Below, piece by piece: positions 24,428-33,359 of a stretch of 64,000 nt of DNA (the first letter of the stretch is position 1; every line of letters begins with the position of its first letter). The notes beneath the pieces are model-generated. The model was given only the letters and a program-made list of their open reading frames with translations, had not been told where the DNA came from and made no database searches. Made by a program: the position numbers and the translations under genes. This DNA is from Streptomyces sp. cf386 (GTDB lineage Bacteria > Actinomycetota > Actinomycetes > Streptomycetales > Streptomycetaceae), in contig NZ_FNHV01000012.1 in the NCBI RefSeq assembly GCF_900103585.1, positions 280,349 to 344,348 of the forward strand, in the 5' to 3' direction.

Positions 24428-27400
24428 GCTTCGACACGCTGCTCGTCGCCAACCGGGGCGAGATAGCCGTCCGCATCATCCGCACGGCCCGCGAGCTGGG
24501 CCTGCGCACGATCGCGGTGTTCTCCGACCCGGACCGCGCGGCGCCCCACGTACGCCTCGCCGACAAGGCCGTACGCCTCGGCCCGGCGCCCGCCAAGGAG
24601 TCGTATCTCGACGCCGACCTGGTGCTGAAGGCGGCCAAGGACAGCGGGGCCGGGGCGATCCACCCCGGCTACGGCTTCCTGTCCGAGGACGCGGCGTTCG
24701 CGCGGCGCTGCGAGGACGCCGGGATCGTGTTCGTGGGCCCTACCCCCGAGCAACTGGAGCTGTTCGGCGCCAAGCACACCGCGCGGGCGGCGGCCGAGGC
24801 GGCGGGCGTACCGCTGGCACCGGGGACGGGGCTGCTGGGATCACTGGCCGAGGCCCTCGAAGAAGCGCAGGTCATCGGCTATCCCGTCATGCTCAAGGCG
24901 ACCGGCGGCGGGGGCGGAATCGGCATGTCGGCATGTCGATCCGTCGCCGAACTGACCGAGGCCTGGGAGCGGGTGCAGCGGGTCGCCGCCGCCTCCTTCT
25001 CCTCCGCCGGTGTCTTCCTGGAGCGGCTCGTCGAGCACGCCCGCCATGTCGAGGTGCAGGTCTTCGGCGACGGCGACGGCAGGGTGGTCACCTTCGGCGA
25101 CCGGGACTGCACACTGCAACGGCGCAACCAGAAGGTCGTGGAGGAGGCCCCGGCACCAGGACTCCCCCCGCACATCCGCGAGCAACTGGCCACCTCCGCC
25201 CGCGACTTGTGCGCCTCCGTCGGCTACCGCTCGGCCGGAACCGTCGAGTTCGTGTACGACGCCGCCCGCGAGGAGGCATGCTTCCTGGAGGTCAACACCC
25301 GCCTCCAGGTCGAACACCCGGTCACCGAGGAGGTCTACGGCGTCGACCTGGTCGCCTGGATGCTGCGCCTGGCCCGCGGTGAACGGAACGTCGTCCGCGA
25401 CCCGGGCACTCCGCGCGGCCACGCCGTCGAGGCCCGCCTCTACGCCGAGGACCCGTCGCGCGAACACCGGCCCAGCGCGGGCCTGTTGACGCGGGTCGAG
25501 TTCCCGAGCGGGGTCCGGGTCGACGGCTGGGTCGAGACGGGCACCGAGGTGACGACGTCGTACGACCCGATGCTCGCGAAGATCATCGCGTACGGCCCCG
25601 ACCGCGCCCACGCGCTGGAACGGCTGGACGAGGCGCTGGCCCGCACCCGCGTCGACGGCATCGAGACGAACCTCGGCCTGCTGCGGGCCGCCCTCGCCGA
25701 CCGGGACTTCCGCGGCGCCGCCCACTCGACGGCGACCCTCACGGCCGTCACCGACCCGACGCCCCGCATCGAGGTCGTCTCCGGCGGCACCCTCACCACC
25801 GTGCAGGACTGGCCGGGCCGCACCGGCTACTGGCAGGTCGGCGTGCCGCCCTGCGGCCCGATGGACGACCTGTCGTTCCGGCTCGGCAACCGGGCGCTGG
25901 GCAACCACGAGGGCGCACCGGGCCTCGAATGCACGCTCCAGGGGCCGACGTTGAGGTTCACACACCCCACCACCGTGTGCGTGACCGGCGCCCCGGCCCC
26001 GGTCACCGTCGACGGTACGGCGGTGCCACAGGGGGAGCCGGTGACGGTGCCGGCAGGGGCCGTACTGGAGATCGGAGCCCCCACCGAGCACGGCCTGCGG
26101 ACCTACGTCCTCGTCGCCGGCGGTCTCGACGTCCCCGCCTTCCTGGGCAGCGCGAGCACCTTCACGCTGGGCCGGTTCGGCGGGCACGGCGGGCGCGCGC
26201 TGCGCACGGGCGACGTGCTGCACGGCGGGACGGTCGTGGACGGAACGCCGGTTCCCGCACCGGACCGCCCGCCCTTCGGGGCCGTATGGCACATCGCGGC
26301 CGTCGAAGGACCGCACGCCGCGCCGGAGTTCTTCACCGAGGACGACATCCGCGACTTCTACGCCGCCGACTGGAAGGTCCACTTCAACTCGGCGCGGACC
26401 GGCGTACGGCTCGTCGGCCCCAGGCCGCGCTGGGCCCGCGCCGACGGCGGTGAGGCGGGCCTGCACCCGTCCAACATCCACGACACGCCGTACTCCGTCG
26501 GCGCCGTCGACTACACCGGCGACATGCCGGTGCTGCTCGGCCCGGACGGCCCGTCGCTCGGCGGGTTCGTGTGCCCGGCGACGGTGATCAGCGGTGAGCG
26601 CTGGAAGCTGGGGCAGCTGCGCCCGGGCGACACGGTGCGGTTCGCGCCGGTGGACGTGGCGGGCCGGGAACGCGCCGCGATCGTCGACGGCGGTGTGCTG
26701 GCGCGGGACGGCGACGTGACCTACCGGCGCAGCGGTGACGACAACCTGCTGGTCGAGTTCGGGCCGATGCAACTGGACCTGGCCCTGCGCATGCGCGTCC
26801 ACGCGCTGATGGAGGCGGTCGTCGAGACCGACCAGGACGGGATCACCGACCTGACCCCGGGCATCCGCTCCCTCCAGATCCAGACGGACCCGAGCCGACT
26901 GCCGCTGCGAGAACTCCTCGCCGAGATACGGGAGTTGGTGGCGTCACTGCCGCCCACCGACGAGCTGGTCGTCCCGTCCCGCACCGTCCATCTCCCCCTC
27001 TCCTGGGACGACCCGGCCACCCGCGAGGCCATCGCCCGCTACATGGCGGGCGTGCGCGACGACGCGCCCTGGTGCCCTTGGAACATCGAGTTCATCCGCC
27101 GCGTCAACGGCCTGAAGTCGGTCGAGGACGTGTACCGCACGGTCTTCGACGCGGAGTACCTGGTCCTGGGGCTGGGCGATGTGTACCTGGGCGCCCCGGT
27201 GGCGACCCCGCTGGATCCCCGGCACCGCCTGGTGACCACCAAGTACAACCCGGCACGCACCTGGACGGCCGAGAACTCGGTCGGCATCGGCGGCGCCTAC
27301 CTGTGCATCTACGGCATGGAGGGGCCCGGCGGCTACCAGTTCGTGGGCCGTACGACCCAGGTGTGGTCGCCGTGGCAGCAGCGCGGGGCGTTCGAGCCGG

Positions 27401-27936
27401 GGTCGCCCTGGCTGCTGCGGTTCTTCGACCGGATCCGGTGGTACCCGGTGGACGCCGAGGAGCTGCTGGAGCTGCGGGCGGACATCACGTCCGGGCGGTT
27501 CGTGCCGCGCATCGAGGAGGGCACCTTCTCGCTCGCCGGGTACCGGGCCTTCCTCGACGAGAACGCCGAGTCGATCGCGGAGTTCCGGGGCCGGCAGCGG
27601 GCCGCCTTCGCGGCGGAACGGGACGCGTGGGAGGCGGCCGGAGAGTTCGCGCGGGCGGACGAGGCGACGGCACCGGCCGCGCCCGCGGCCGAGGTGACCG
27701 TCCCGGCCGGCGGGCGGCTCGTCGAGGCCGAGTTCGCGGCGTCCGTGTGGCAGCTCGGCGTCCGGCCGGGTGACGAGGTGACGGCCGGTCAGCCGCTGCT
27801 CGCCCTTGAGGCGATGAAGATGGAGTCCAGGGTGCACGCGCCGGTGGCCGGCGTGGTCGTGGAGGTCCTGGTCGGACCCGGGGATCTGGTGGAGGCGGGG
27901 ACGGCGTTGGTCGTACTCGCCCCTGTCACGAGCTGA
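24424..27936 (+). CDS. Urea carboxylase-family enzyme, probably guanidine carboxylase
   Basis: A 1170-residue biotin enzyme. The biotin carboxylase part spans about 1-450, with the ATP-grasp loop KATGGGGGIGM and EVNTRLQVEHPVTE. The KipA/KipI-like carboxyltransferase spans about 450-980, with TVQDWPGRTGYWQVGVPPCGPMD and GDDNLLVEFGPMQLDL. The biotinyl domain is C-terminal with EAMKM and Lys1132. ATP and bicarbonate are used to carboxylate urea or guanidine. The two adjacent DUF1989 genes and the absence of urease genes favour guanidine. The start overlaps the preceding gene by 4 bp. It forms one operon with the allophanate hydrolase. Confidence 0.92.
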   Translation: MSFDTLLVANRGEIAVRIIRTARELGLRTIAVFSDPDRAAPHVRLADKAVRLGPAPAKESYLDADLVLKAAKDSGAGAIHPGYGFLSEDAAFARRCEDAGIVFVGPTPEQLELFGAKHTARAAAEAAGVPLAPGTGLLGSLAEALEEAQVIGYPVMLKATGGGGGIGMSACRSVAELTEAWERVQRVAAASFSSAGVFLERLVEHARHVEVQVFGDGDGRVVTFGDRDCTLQRRNQKVVEEAPAPGLPPHIREQLATSARDLCASVGYRSAGTVEFVYDAAREEACFLEVNTRLQVEHPVTEEVYGVDLVAWMLRLARGERNVVRDPGTPRGHAVEARLYAEDPSREHRPSAGLLTRVEFPSGVRVDGWVETGTEVTTSYDPMLAKIIAYGPDRAHALERLDEALARTRVDGIETNLGLLRAALADRDFRGAAHSTATLTAVTDPTPRIEVVSGGTLTTVQDWPGRTGYWQVGVPPCGPMDDLSFRLGNRALGNHEGAPGLECTLQGPTLRFTHPTTVCVTGAPAPVTVDGTAVPQGEPVTVPAGAVLEIGAPTEHGLRTYVLVAGGLDVPAFLGSASTFTLGRFGGHGGRALRTGDVLHGGTVVDGTPVPAPDRPPFGAVWHIAAVEGPHAAPEFFTEDDIRDFYAADWKVHFNSARTGVRLVGPRPRWARADGGEAGLHPSNIHDTPYSVGAVDYTGDMPVLLGPDGPSLGGFVCPATVISGERWKLGQLRPGDTVRFAPVDVAGRERAAIVDGGVLARDGDVTYRRSGDDNLLVEFGPMQLDLALRMRVHALMEAVVETDQDGITDLTPGIRSLQIQTDPSRLPLRELLAEIRELVASLPPTDELVVPSRTVHLPLSWDDPATREAIARYMAGVRDDAPWCPWNIEFIRRVNGLKSVEDVYRTVFDAEYLVLGLGDVYLGAPVATPLDPRHRLVTTKYNPARTWTAENSVGIGGAYLCIYGMEGPGGYQFVGRTTQVWSPWQQRGAFEPGSPWLLRFFDRIRWYPVDAEELLELRADITSGRFVPRIEEGTFSLAGYRAFLDENAESIAEFRGRQRAAFAAERDAWEAAGEFARADEATAPAAPAAEVTVPAGGRLVEAEFAASVWQLGVRPGDEVTAGQPLLALEAMKMESRVHAPVAGVVVEVLVGPGDLVEAGTALVVLAPVTS

Positions 27937-27955
27937 ATCGCGAGGAGAACTGGAA

Positions 27956-29623
27956 ATGTCGAGCGCTCTGTCCCGCGTCCGCGCCGCCTACGCCCGGATC
28001 GAAGCCGTGGACCGCCCCGAGATCTGGATCGATCTGCGCCCGCGGGCAGCGGTCGAGGACGAGGCCCGGATCATCGACGAACGCATGGCCGCGGGCGAAC
28101 AACTCCCGCTCGCGGGCCGCCTGTTCGCCGCCAAGGGCAACATCGACGTCAAGGGCCTGCCCACGACCGCGGGGTGCCCTTCGTACGCCTACGACCCCGA
28201 GGCCGACGCGCCCGTGGTCGCCCGACTCCGTGCCGCCGGCGCGCTGGTCCTCGGCACGACGAACCTCGACCAGTTCGCGACGGGCCTGGTCGGCACCCGC
28301 TCCCCCTACGGCGCGGTGCGGGGCGCCCATGACCCGGCCAGGATCAGCGGCGGCTCCAGTGCGGGCTCGGCCGTCGCGGTGGCACTCGGCATCGTCGACT
28401 TCGCGCTCGGCACGGACACGGCGGGCTCGGGCCGGGTCCCGGCCGCCTTCAACGGCATCGTCGGCCTCAAACCGACCCGCGGTCTCGTCCCGACGGAGGG
28501 CGTCGTCCCGGCCTGCGCGTCGATCGACTGCGTGACGGTGTTCGCGCGGACGCTGCCGGAGGCCGAGCAGGCGCTGTCCTTCATGGCGTCCCCGTCCGCC
28601 CGCGCCCTGCCCCCGCTCCCTCAGCGCACACCGGGGCCCTGGCGGATCGCGGTCCCGCCCGTGGAGCAGCTCGGCGAGCTGGATCCGGGCTGGGCCGAGG
28701 CGTACGAGGCAGCGGTACGGCAGCTCGGCGCGGCCGGCGCCGAGATCCGCGCCGTCGACCTCGCCCCCTTCACCGAAGCCGCCGCCATGCTCTACGAGGG
28801 GGCCTTCGTCGCCGAGCGCTACACGGCCGTGGGGAGCTTTGTCGACAAGGCGCTGGCGGCGGGCGACGGCACCCTCGACCCCACCGTCGCCGGCATCATC
28901 ACCCGCGCCCGCGACATCCCGGCCCACCGGCTCTTCGCCGACCAGGACCGGCTCGCCGCCCTGCGCTCCCGCGCCGAGTCCGAACTCACCGATGTGGACG
29001 CCCTGTTGCTCCCGACCACGCCCGGCCACCCCACCCTCGCCGAGGTGGCCGCCGACCCACTGGGGGCCAACGCCCGCCTGGGCCGCTTCACCAACTCCAC
29101 GAACCTGTTCGACCTGGCCGCGGTCGCCGTCCCGGCCGGTGAGGTGAGCGGCCTCCCGTTCGGCGTGATGCTGATCGGCCCGGCGTTCACGGACGAACGG
29201 CTGGCCCGGATCGCCGCCCTGCTCCGCCCGGAGGTCCGCCTCGCCGTGGTCGGGGCCCACCTCTCCGACCAGCCCCTCAACCCTCAACTCCTGGCCCTGG
29301 GCGCCCGGTTCGACCGTACGACCGCCACGGCCCCGGTCTACCGCCTGCACGCCCTGTCCACGACCCCGCCCAAGCCGGGCCTGGTCCGCGTCGGTACCGG
29401 CGCGGGCGGCGCCTTGATCGAGGCCGAGGTGTGGCGGCTCCCGGCGGAGGGGCTCGGCCGGCTCCTCGCCGAGTTGCCGCGCCCTATGGCGCTGGGGAGC
29501 GTGGAACTGGAGGATGGCAGCCGCGTACCGGGGTTCCTGTGTGAGCCGGCGGCCCTCGCGGACGCCGAGGACATCACGTCCTACGGGGGGTGGCGGGCCT
29601 ACCTCGGGGGCGGCCGCCGCTGA
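27956..29623 (+). CDS. atzF: Allophanate hydrolase
   Basis: A 555-residue amidase-signature enzyme. The triad is visible: Lys60 in FAAKGNIDVKG, cis-Ser near 134-135 in SGGSSAGSAVAV, and nucleophile Ser158 in GTDTAGSGRVPA. The C-terminal 110 residues match the second AtzF domain that decarboxylates the intermediate. It converts allophanate to two ammonia and two CO2, completing the pathway begun by the carboxylase. The ATG follows a GAGGAG site with a 19-bp gap to the carboxylase. A hairpin at 29634-29659 ends the operon. Confidence 0.93.
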   Translation: MSSALSRVRAAYARIEAVDRPEIWIDLRPRAAVEDEARIIDERMAAGEQLPLAGRLFAAKGNIDVKGLPTTAGCPSYAYDPEADAPVVARLRAAGALVLGTTNLDQFATGLVGTRSPYGAVRGAHDPARISGGSSAGSAVAVALGIVDFALGTDTAGSGRVPAAFNGIVGLKPTRGLVPTEGVVPACASIDCVTVFARTLPEAEQALSFMASPSARALPPLPQRTPGPWRIAVPPVEQLGELDPGWAEAYEAAVRQLGAAGAEIRAVDLAPFTEAAAMLYEGAFVAERYTAVGSFVDKALAAGDGTLDPTVAGIITRARDIPAHRLFADQDRLAALRSRAESELTDVDALLLPTTPGHPTLAEVAADPLGANARLGRFTNSTNLFDLAAVAVPAGEVSGLPFGVMLIGPAFTDERLARIAALLRPEVRLAVVGAHLSDQPLNPQLLALGARFDRTTATAPVYRLHALSTTPPKPGLVRVGTGAGGALIEAEVWRLPAEGLGRLLAELPRPMALGSVELEDGSRVPGFLCEPAALADAEDITSYGGWRAYLGGGRR

Positions 29624-29633
29624 AAAAACTGAA

Positions 29634-29659
29634 GGCAAGGAGGTCACCCACTCCTTGCC
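29634..29659 (+). terminator. Hairpin after allophanate hydrolase
   Basis: GGCAAGGA (29634-29641) pairs with TCCTTGCC (29652-29659) around a short loop, ten bases beyond the allophanate hydrolase stop. Confidence 0.6.
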
Positions 29660-29682
29660 ACTCTCAACTTATAGCGCACTGG

Positions 29683-29701
29683 GGGGCTTGCGGCAAGGCC
29701 C
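29683..29701 (+). promoter_or_regulatory. Rifamycin-associated element (RAE)
   Basis: GGGGCTTGCGGCAAGGCCC is the 19-bp inverted-repeat element known to precede rifamycin-resistance genes in actinobacteria and to be needed for their induction by rifamycins. TATAGC just upstream (29670-29675) may be a -10 hexamer. It lies 59 bp before the glycosyltransferase start. Confidence 0.88.
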
Positions 29702-29760
29702 CCGTCGTACCGCAGAATCGCCGACCTAGGCCAGAATTCCGCGGAACGAGGAGTCACTAA

Positions 29761-30996
29761 GTGCGTGTGCTGTTGTCGACGTACGGATCACGCGGGGACG
29801 TCCAGCCGATGGCCGGGCTCGCGGTGCGGTTGCGGGAGCTGGGCGCGGAGGTACGGGTGTGCGCGCCGGCGGACGAGGAGTTCGCGAAGCTGCTGGGCGG
29901 GATCGGCGTGGAGCTGGTGCCCTTCGGCCCGTCGGCGCGCGCGCTGACGAAGGCGGGGCCGGTGCCGTCGACCCTGCCCCAGCGTGCGGCCGCGGTGATC
30001 GCCAGTCAGCTGGACGCGGTCACCCCGGCGGCCGAAGGATGCGATGTGCTGGTGGCGACCGGCATGATCTCGGCTGCGGCCGGCGCGCTGTCGGTGGCCG
30101 ACAAGCTGGGCATCCCCTCCGTGTCCGTGACCTTCCAGCAGCTCACCCTGCCCTCTGCGCACCGCCCGCCGCTGGCGTATCCGGGCCGCCCGCTCCCGCC
30201 CGAGGTGACCGACAACCGGGCGCTGTGGGACCTGGACGCCCAGAACGTCAACGCGCTGTTCGGCGAGGCGCTCAACACCAACCGGGCGTCGATCGGCCTG
30301 CCCCCGGTGGACGACGTCCGTGACTACGTCATCGGCGACCGGCCGTGGCTGGCGACGGACCCGGCCCTGGACCCGTGGCAGGCGACGCCGGACCTCGACG
30401 TCGTACAGACCGGCGCGTGGTTCCTGCCGGACGAACGCCCGCTCCCGGACGGGCTGGTGGCGTTCCTGGAGGCGGGCGAACCACCGGTGTACGTCGGCTT
30501 CGGCAGTATGCCCCTGCACGGATCGGAGGACGCCGCCCAGGTGGCCATCGAGGCGGTCCGCGCGCAGGGCCGCCGCGTACTCGTCGGGCGTGGCTGGGCC
30601 GACCTGTCCCTGATCGACGACCAGGGCGACTGCTTCGCCGTCGGCGACGTCAGTCACCAGGCCCTGTTCGGCCGGGTGGCCGCTGTCGTGCACCATGGCG
30701 GCGCGGGTACGACCACGACGGCCACCCGGGCCGGCACACCCCAGGTGGTCGTACCCCAGTTGGCGGACCAGCCGTACTGGGCCCGCCGGGTCGCCGAGCT
30801 GGGCATCGGCGCGGCCCACGAGGGTCCTACTCCGACCTTCGAGTCCCTCTCGGCCTCGCTCGCGACAGCCCTGGCCCCCGAGACCCGCGCCCGAGCCACC
30901 GCCGTGGCCCGCACGATCCGCACCGACGGGGCGGCGGTGGCCGCGGAGCTGCTGCTCGACTCGATCGGCCGGGCAACGCCACCGGTGTCCGCGTAA
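29761..30996 (+). CDS. rgt: Rifamycin glycosyltransferase-like GT1 enzyme
   Basis: The protein has 411 residues and the GT-B fold of antibiotic glycosyltransferases. The N-terminal acceptor domain begins RVLLSTYGSRGDVQPMAGLA, and the donor site HHGGAGTTTTATRAGTPQVVVP at residues 311-332 binds a UDP or TDP sugar. The RAE upstream and the helR gene downstream identify it as the Rgt type, which inactivates rifamycins by glucosylation; without the RAE I would call it only a macrolide-type glycosyltransferase. The GTG at 29761 follows a GAGGAG site. Induction by rifamycin is expected. Confidence 0.85.
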   Translation: MRVLLSTYGSRGDVQPMAGLAVRLRELGAEVRVCAPADEEFAKLLGGIGVELVPFGPSARALTKAGPVPSTLPQRAAAVIASQLDAVTPAAEGCDVLVATGMISAAAGALSVADKLGIPSVSVTFQQLTLPSAHRPPLAYPGRPLPPEVTDNRALWDLDAQNVNALFGEALNTNRASIGLPPVDDVRDYVIGDRPWLATDPALDPWQATPDLDVVQTGAWFLPDERPLPDGLVAFLEAGEPPVYVGFGSMPLHGSEDAAQVAIEAVRAQGRRVLVGRGWADLSLIDDQGDCFAVGDVSHQALFGRVAAVVHHGGAGTTTTATRAGTPQVVVPQLADQPYWARRVAELGIGAAHEGPTPTFESLSASLATALAPETRARATAVARTIRTDGAAVAAELLLDSIGRATPPVSA

Positions 30997-31083
30997 GCCA
31001 CGCGGGACCGTCAAGGCCGTCACCCAGAACACCAGACCCCGCGCGCAACGGTCGCAAGCGACCTCAGATCGGAGCCCTTCGCA

Positions 31084-33267
31084 GTGACACCCCTGACCAC
31101 CAGCACGTTCGACCTCCCCGACCGCCTCTCCGCCAAGGCCGACCCCACCCTGATCGCCGGCGACGAGCGGTACTTCGCGTCCCTCGCGGAGTGCCTGGAG
31201 CAGTCGATCGCCGAGGTGTCCGACCGACTCGACGCCGAGCGCAGGGCGCCCGGCGGTCTGGGCCGGGAGGCGATGGACCGGGACGCGGAGATCCACCGGC
31301 TGACCGCTCGCCTGCGCACCCTGCGCCGCTTCGGCCTGGACCTGTGCCTCGGGCACATGGTGAGCGCGGACGACTCCGAGCCCGTGTACATCGGACGGCT
31401 CGGCCTCACCGACAGCACGGGCCGTCGGCTGCTGGTCGACTGGCGCTCCCCCGCGGCCGAGCCGTTCTTCGGAGCCACCCACGCCAACCCGATGGGTCTG
31501 GCGAGCCGCCGCAGGTACCGCTGGACCGGCGGCCGGATCAGCGACTACTGGGACGAGGTGTTCACCCCGGGCGGACTCGAACGGCACGCCGCACTCGACG
31601 ACCAGTCCGCCTTCATCGCGAGCCTGGGCACCAACCGGTCGCCCCGGATGCGCGACGTGCTCGGCACCATCCAGGCCGACCAGGACGCCATCATCCGCGC
31701 GGGATCACGCGGCGCACTCGTCGTCGACGGCGGTCCGGGCACGGGGAAGACCGTCGTCGCCCTGCACCGCTCCGCCTACCTGCTCCACTCCGACCCCCGC
31801 CTCGGTCACCGTCGGGGCGGCGTCCTGTTCGTCGGTCCGCACCGGCCGTATCTGGCGTACGTCGCCGATGTCCTCCCCAGCCTCGGCGAGGAGGGCGTGC
31901 AGACCTGCATCCTGCGGGACCTCGTCGCCGAGGGGGCCTCGGCGGGGGTCGAGGCCGACCCGGAGGTGGCCCGGCTGAAGTCGTCGGCGGACCTGGTGAA
32001 GGCGATCGAGACGGCCGTCAGGTTCTACGAGGAGCCGCCCGCCAAGGGCATGACGGTCACCACCCACTGGTCCGACATCCGGCTGAGCGCCACCGACTGG
32101 GCCACGGCGTTCGAGGCGGCGGAACCCGGCACCCCGCACAACGAGGCGCGCGACCAGGTCTGGGAGGAACTGCTCACGATCCTGGTCGACAAGCACGACG
32201 ACGAGGCCTCGGCCCAGGACGGCGAGGTCTCGGAGGAGCTGCTGCGCAGGTCGCTGGCGCAGAACCGGGAGCTGCGCACGGCCTTCAACCGTGCCTGGCC
32301 GCTGCTCGAAGCGACGGACCTGGTCGGCGACCTGTGGACGGTACCGGCGTACTTGCGGATGTGCGCGCCCTGGCTCGACCGCGACGAGGTGCACAGCCTC
32401 CAGCGCACGGACCCCCAGGCCTGGACGGTGTCCGACCTGCCGCTCCTGGACGCGGCACGGCAGCGTCTGGGCGACCCCGAGACGGCCCGGGAGAAGCGTC
32501 GGCACAAGGCCATCCTCGCCGCCCAGCGCGAGCGCATGACGCAGGTCGTCGACAACCTGATCGAGGCCGTGTCCACCTCCGGCGCCGACGGTGACGACGG
32601 CCTGGGCCTGGTGACGATGCTGCGCGGCCAGGACGCCCAGGTCAGCCTGGTCGACGAGGCCGAACTGTCCACCATCGACCCCGACCTGCTGGCCGGCCCG
32701 TTCGCGCACATCGTCGTGGACGAGGCCCAGGAACTCACCGACGCCGAGTGGCAGATGCTCCTGCTGCGCTGCCCGTCCCGGAGCTTCACCATCGTCGGAG
32801 ACCGCGCCCAGGCCAGGCACGGCTTCACGGAGTCCTGGCAGGAGCGCCTCGAACGCATCGGCCTCGACCGGATCGACCTGGCATCCCTGAGCATCAACTA
32901 CCGGACGCCGGAAGAGATCATGACGGAGGCCGAGCCGGTCATCCGCACGGCACTCCCGGACGCCAACGTGCCGACGTCCATCCGCAGCAGCGGCGTCCCG
33001 GTCACCCACGGACCGGTCTCCGACCTCGACTCGATCCTGACCGACTGGCTCACCACCCACACCGAAGGCACCGCCTGCGTCATCGGCGCCCCCACACTCA
33101 GCCCGACGGACCGCGTCCAGTCACTGACGCCGGAGCTGTCGAAGGGATTGGAGTTCGACCTGGTGGTCCTGGTCGACCCGGAGAACTTCGGCGAGGGCAT
33201 CGAGGGAGCGGTGGACCGCTATGTGGCGATGACGCGGGCGACACAGCAACTGGTCGTCCTCCGATAA
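31084..33267 (+). CDS. helR: RNA polymerase-protecting helicase-like ATPase HelR
   Basis: A 727-residue HelD/UvrD-like ATPase. It has an N-terminal coiled-coil arm (about residues 20-80), LLVDWRSPAAEPFFGATHANPMG, Walker A GGPGTGKT at 216-223, and a VVDEAQELTDAEWQMLLLRCP Walker B region late in the protein. The C-terminal helicase domain is short. HelR displaces rifamycin from RNA polymerase and recycles stalled enzyme. It is 87 bp behind the glycosyltransferase and lacks its own RAE, so it is probably transcribed from the RAE promoter. The GTG start has only a weak GGAG site. Confidence 0.9.
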   Translation: MTPLTTSTFDLPDRLSAKADPTLIAGDERYFASLAECLEQSIAEVSDRLDAERRAPGGLGREAMDRDAEIHRLTARLRTLRRFGLDLCLGHMVSADDSEPVYIGRLGLTDSTGRRLLVDWRSPAAEPFFGATHANPMGLASRRRYRWTGGRISDYWDEVFTPGGLERHAALDDQSAFIASLGTNRSPRMRDVLGTIQADQDAIIRAGSRGALVVDGGPGTGKTVVALHRSAYLLHSDPRLGHRRGGVLFVGPHRPYLAYVADVLPSLGEEGVQTCILRDLVAEGASAGVEADPEVARLKSSADLVKAIETAVRFYEEPPAKGMTVTTHWSDIRLSATDWATAFEAAEPGTPHNEARDQVWEELLTILVDKHDDEASAQDGEVSEELLRRSLAQNRELRTAFNRAWPLLEATDLVGDLWTVPAYLRMCAPWLDRDEVHSLQRTDPQAWTVSDLPLLDAARQRLGDPETAREKRRHKAILAAQRERMTQVVDNLIEAVSTSGADGDDGLGLVTMLRGQDAQVSLVDEAELSTIDPDLLAGPFAHIVVDEAQELTDAEWQMLLLRCPSRSFTIVGDRAQARHGFTESWQERLERIGLDRIDLASLSINYRTPEEIMTEAEPVIRTALPDANVPTSIRSSGVPVTHGPVSDLDSILTDWLTTHTEGTACVIGAPTLSPTDRVQSLTPELSKGLEFDLVVLVDPENFGEGIEGAVDRYVAMTRATQQLVVLR

Positions 33268-33273
33268 CTGCAC

Positions 33274-33337
33274 GCCCCAGGGGCGCGGGGCTGCATCGAT
33301 ATGCGGCTCCGCCGCGCGGGCGCGACCAGCCACAACG
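33274..33337. repeat. Dispersed intergenic element, GGGGCGCGGGGCTGCATCG type
   Basis: The stretch CCCCAGGGGCGCGGGG, ATCGATATGCGGCTCCGCCGC and GGGCGCGACCAGCCAC looks like a sequence repeated between genes in Streptomyces genomes. It can fold into short stems and separates the convergent helR and helicase genes. Its frequency needs a genome search. Confidence 0.5.
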
Positions 33338-33359
33338 TACCCGCGCCCGCCCGACAACC

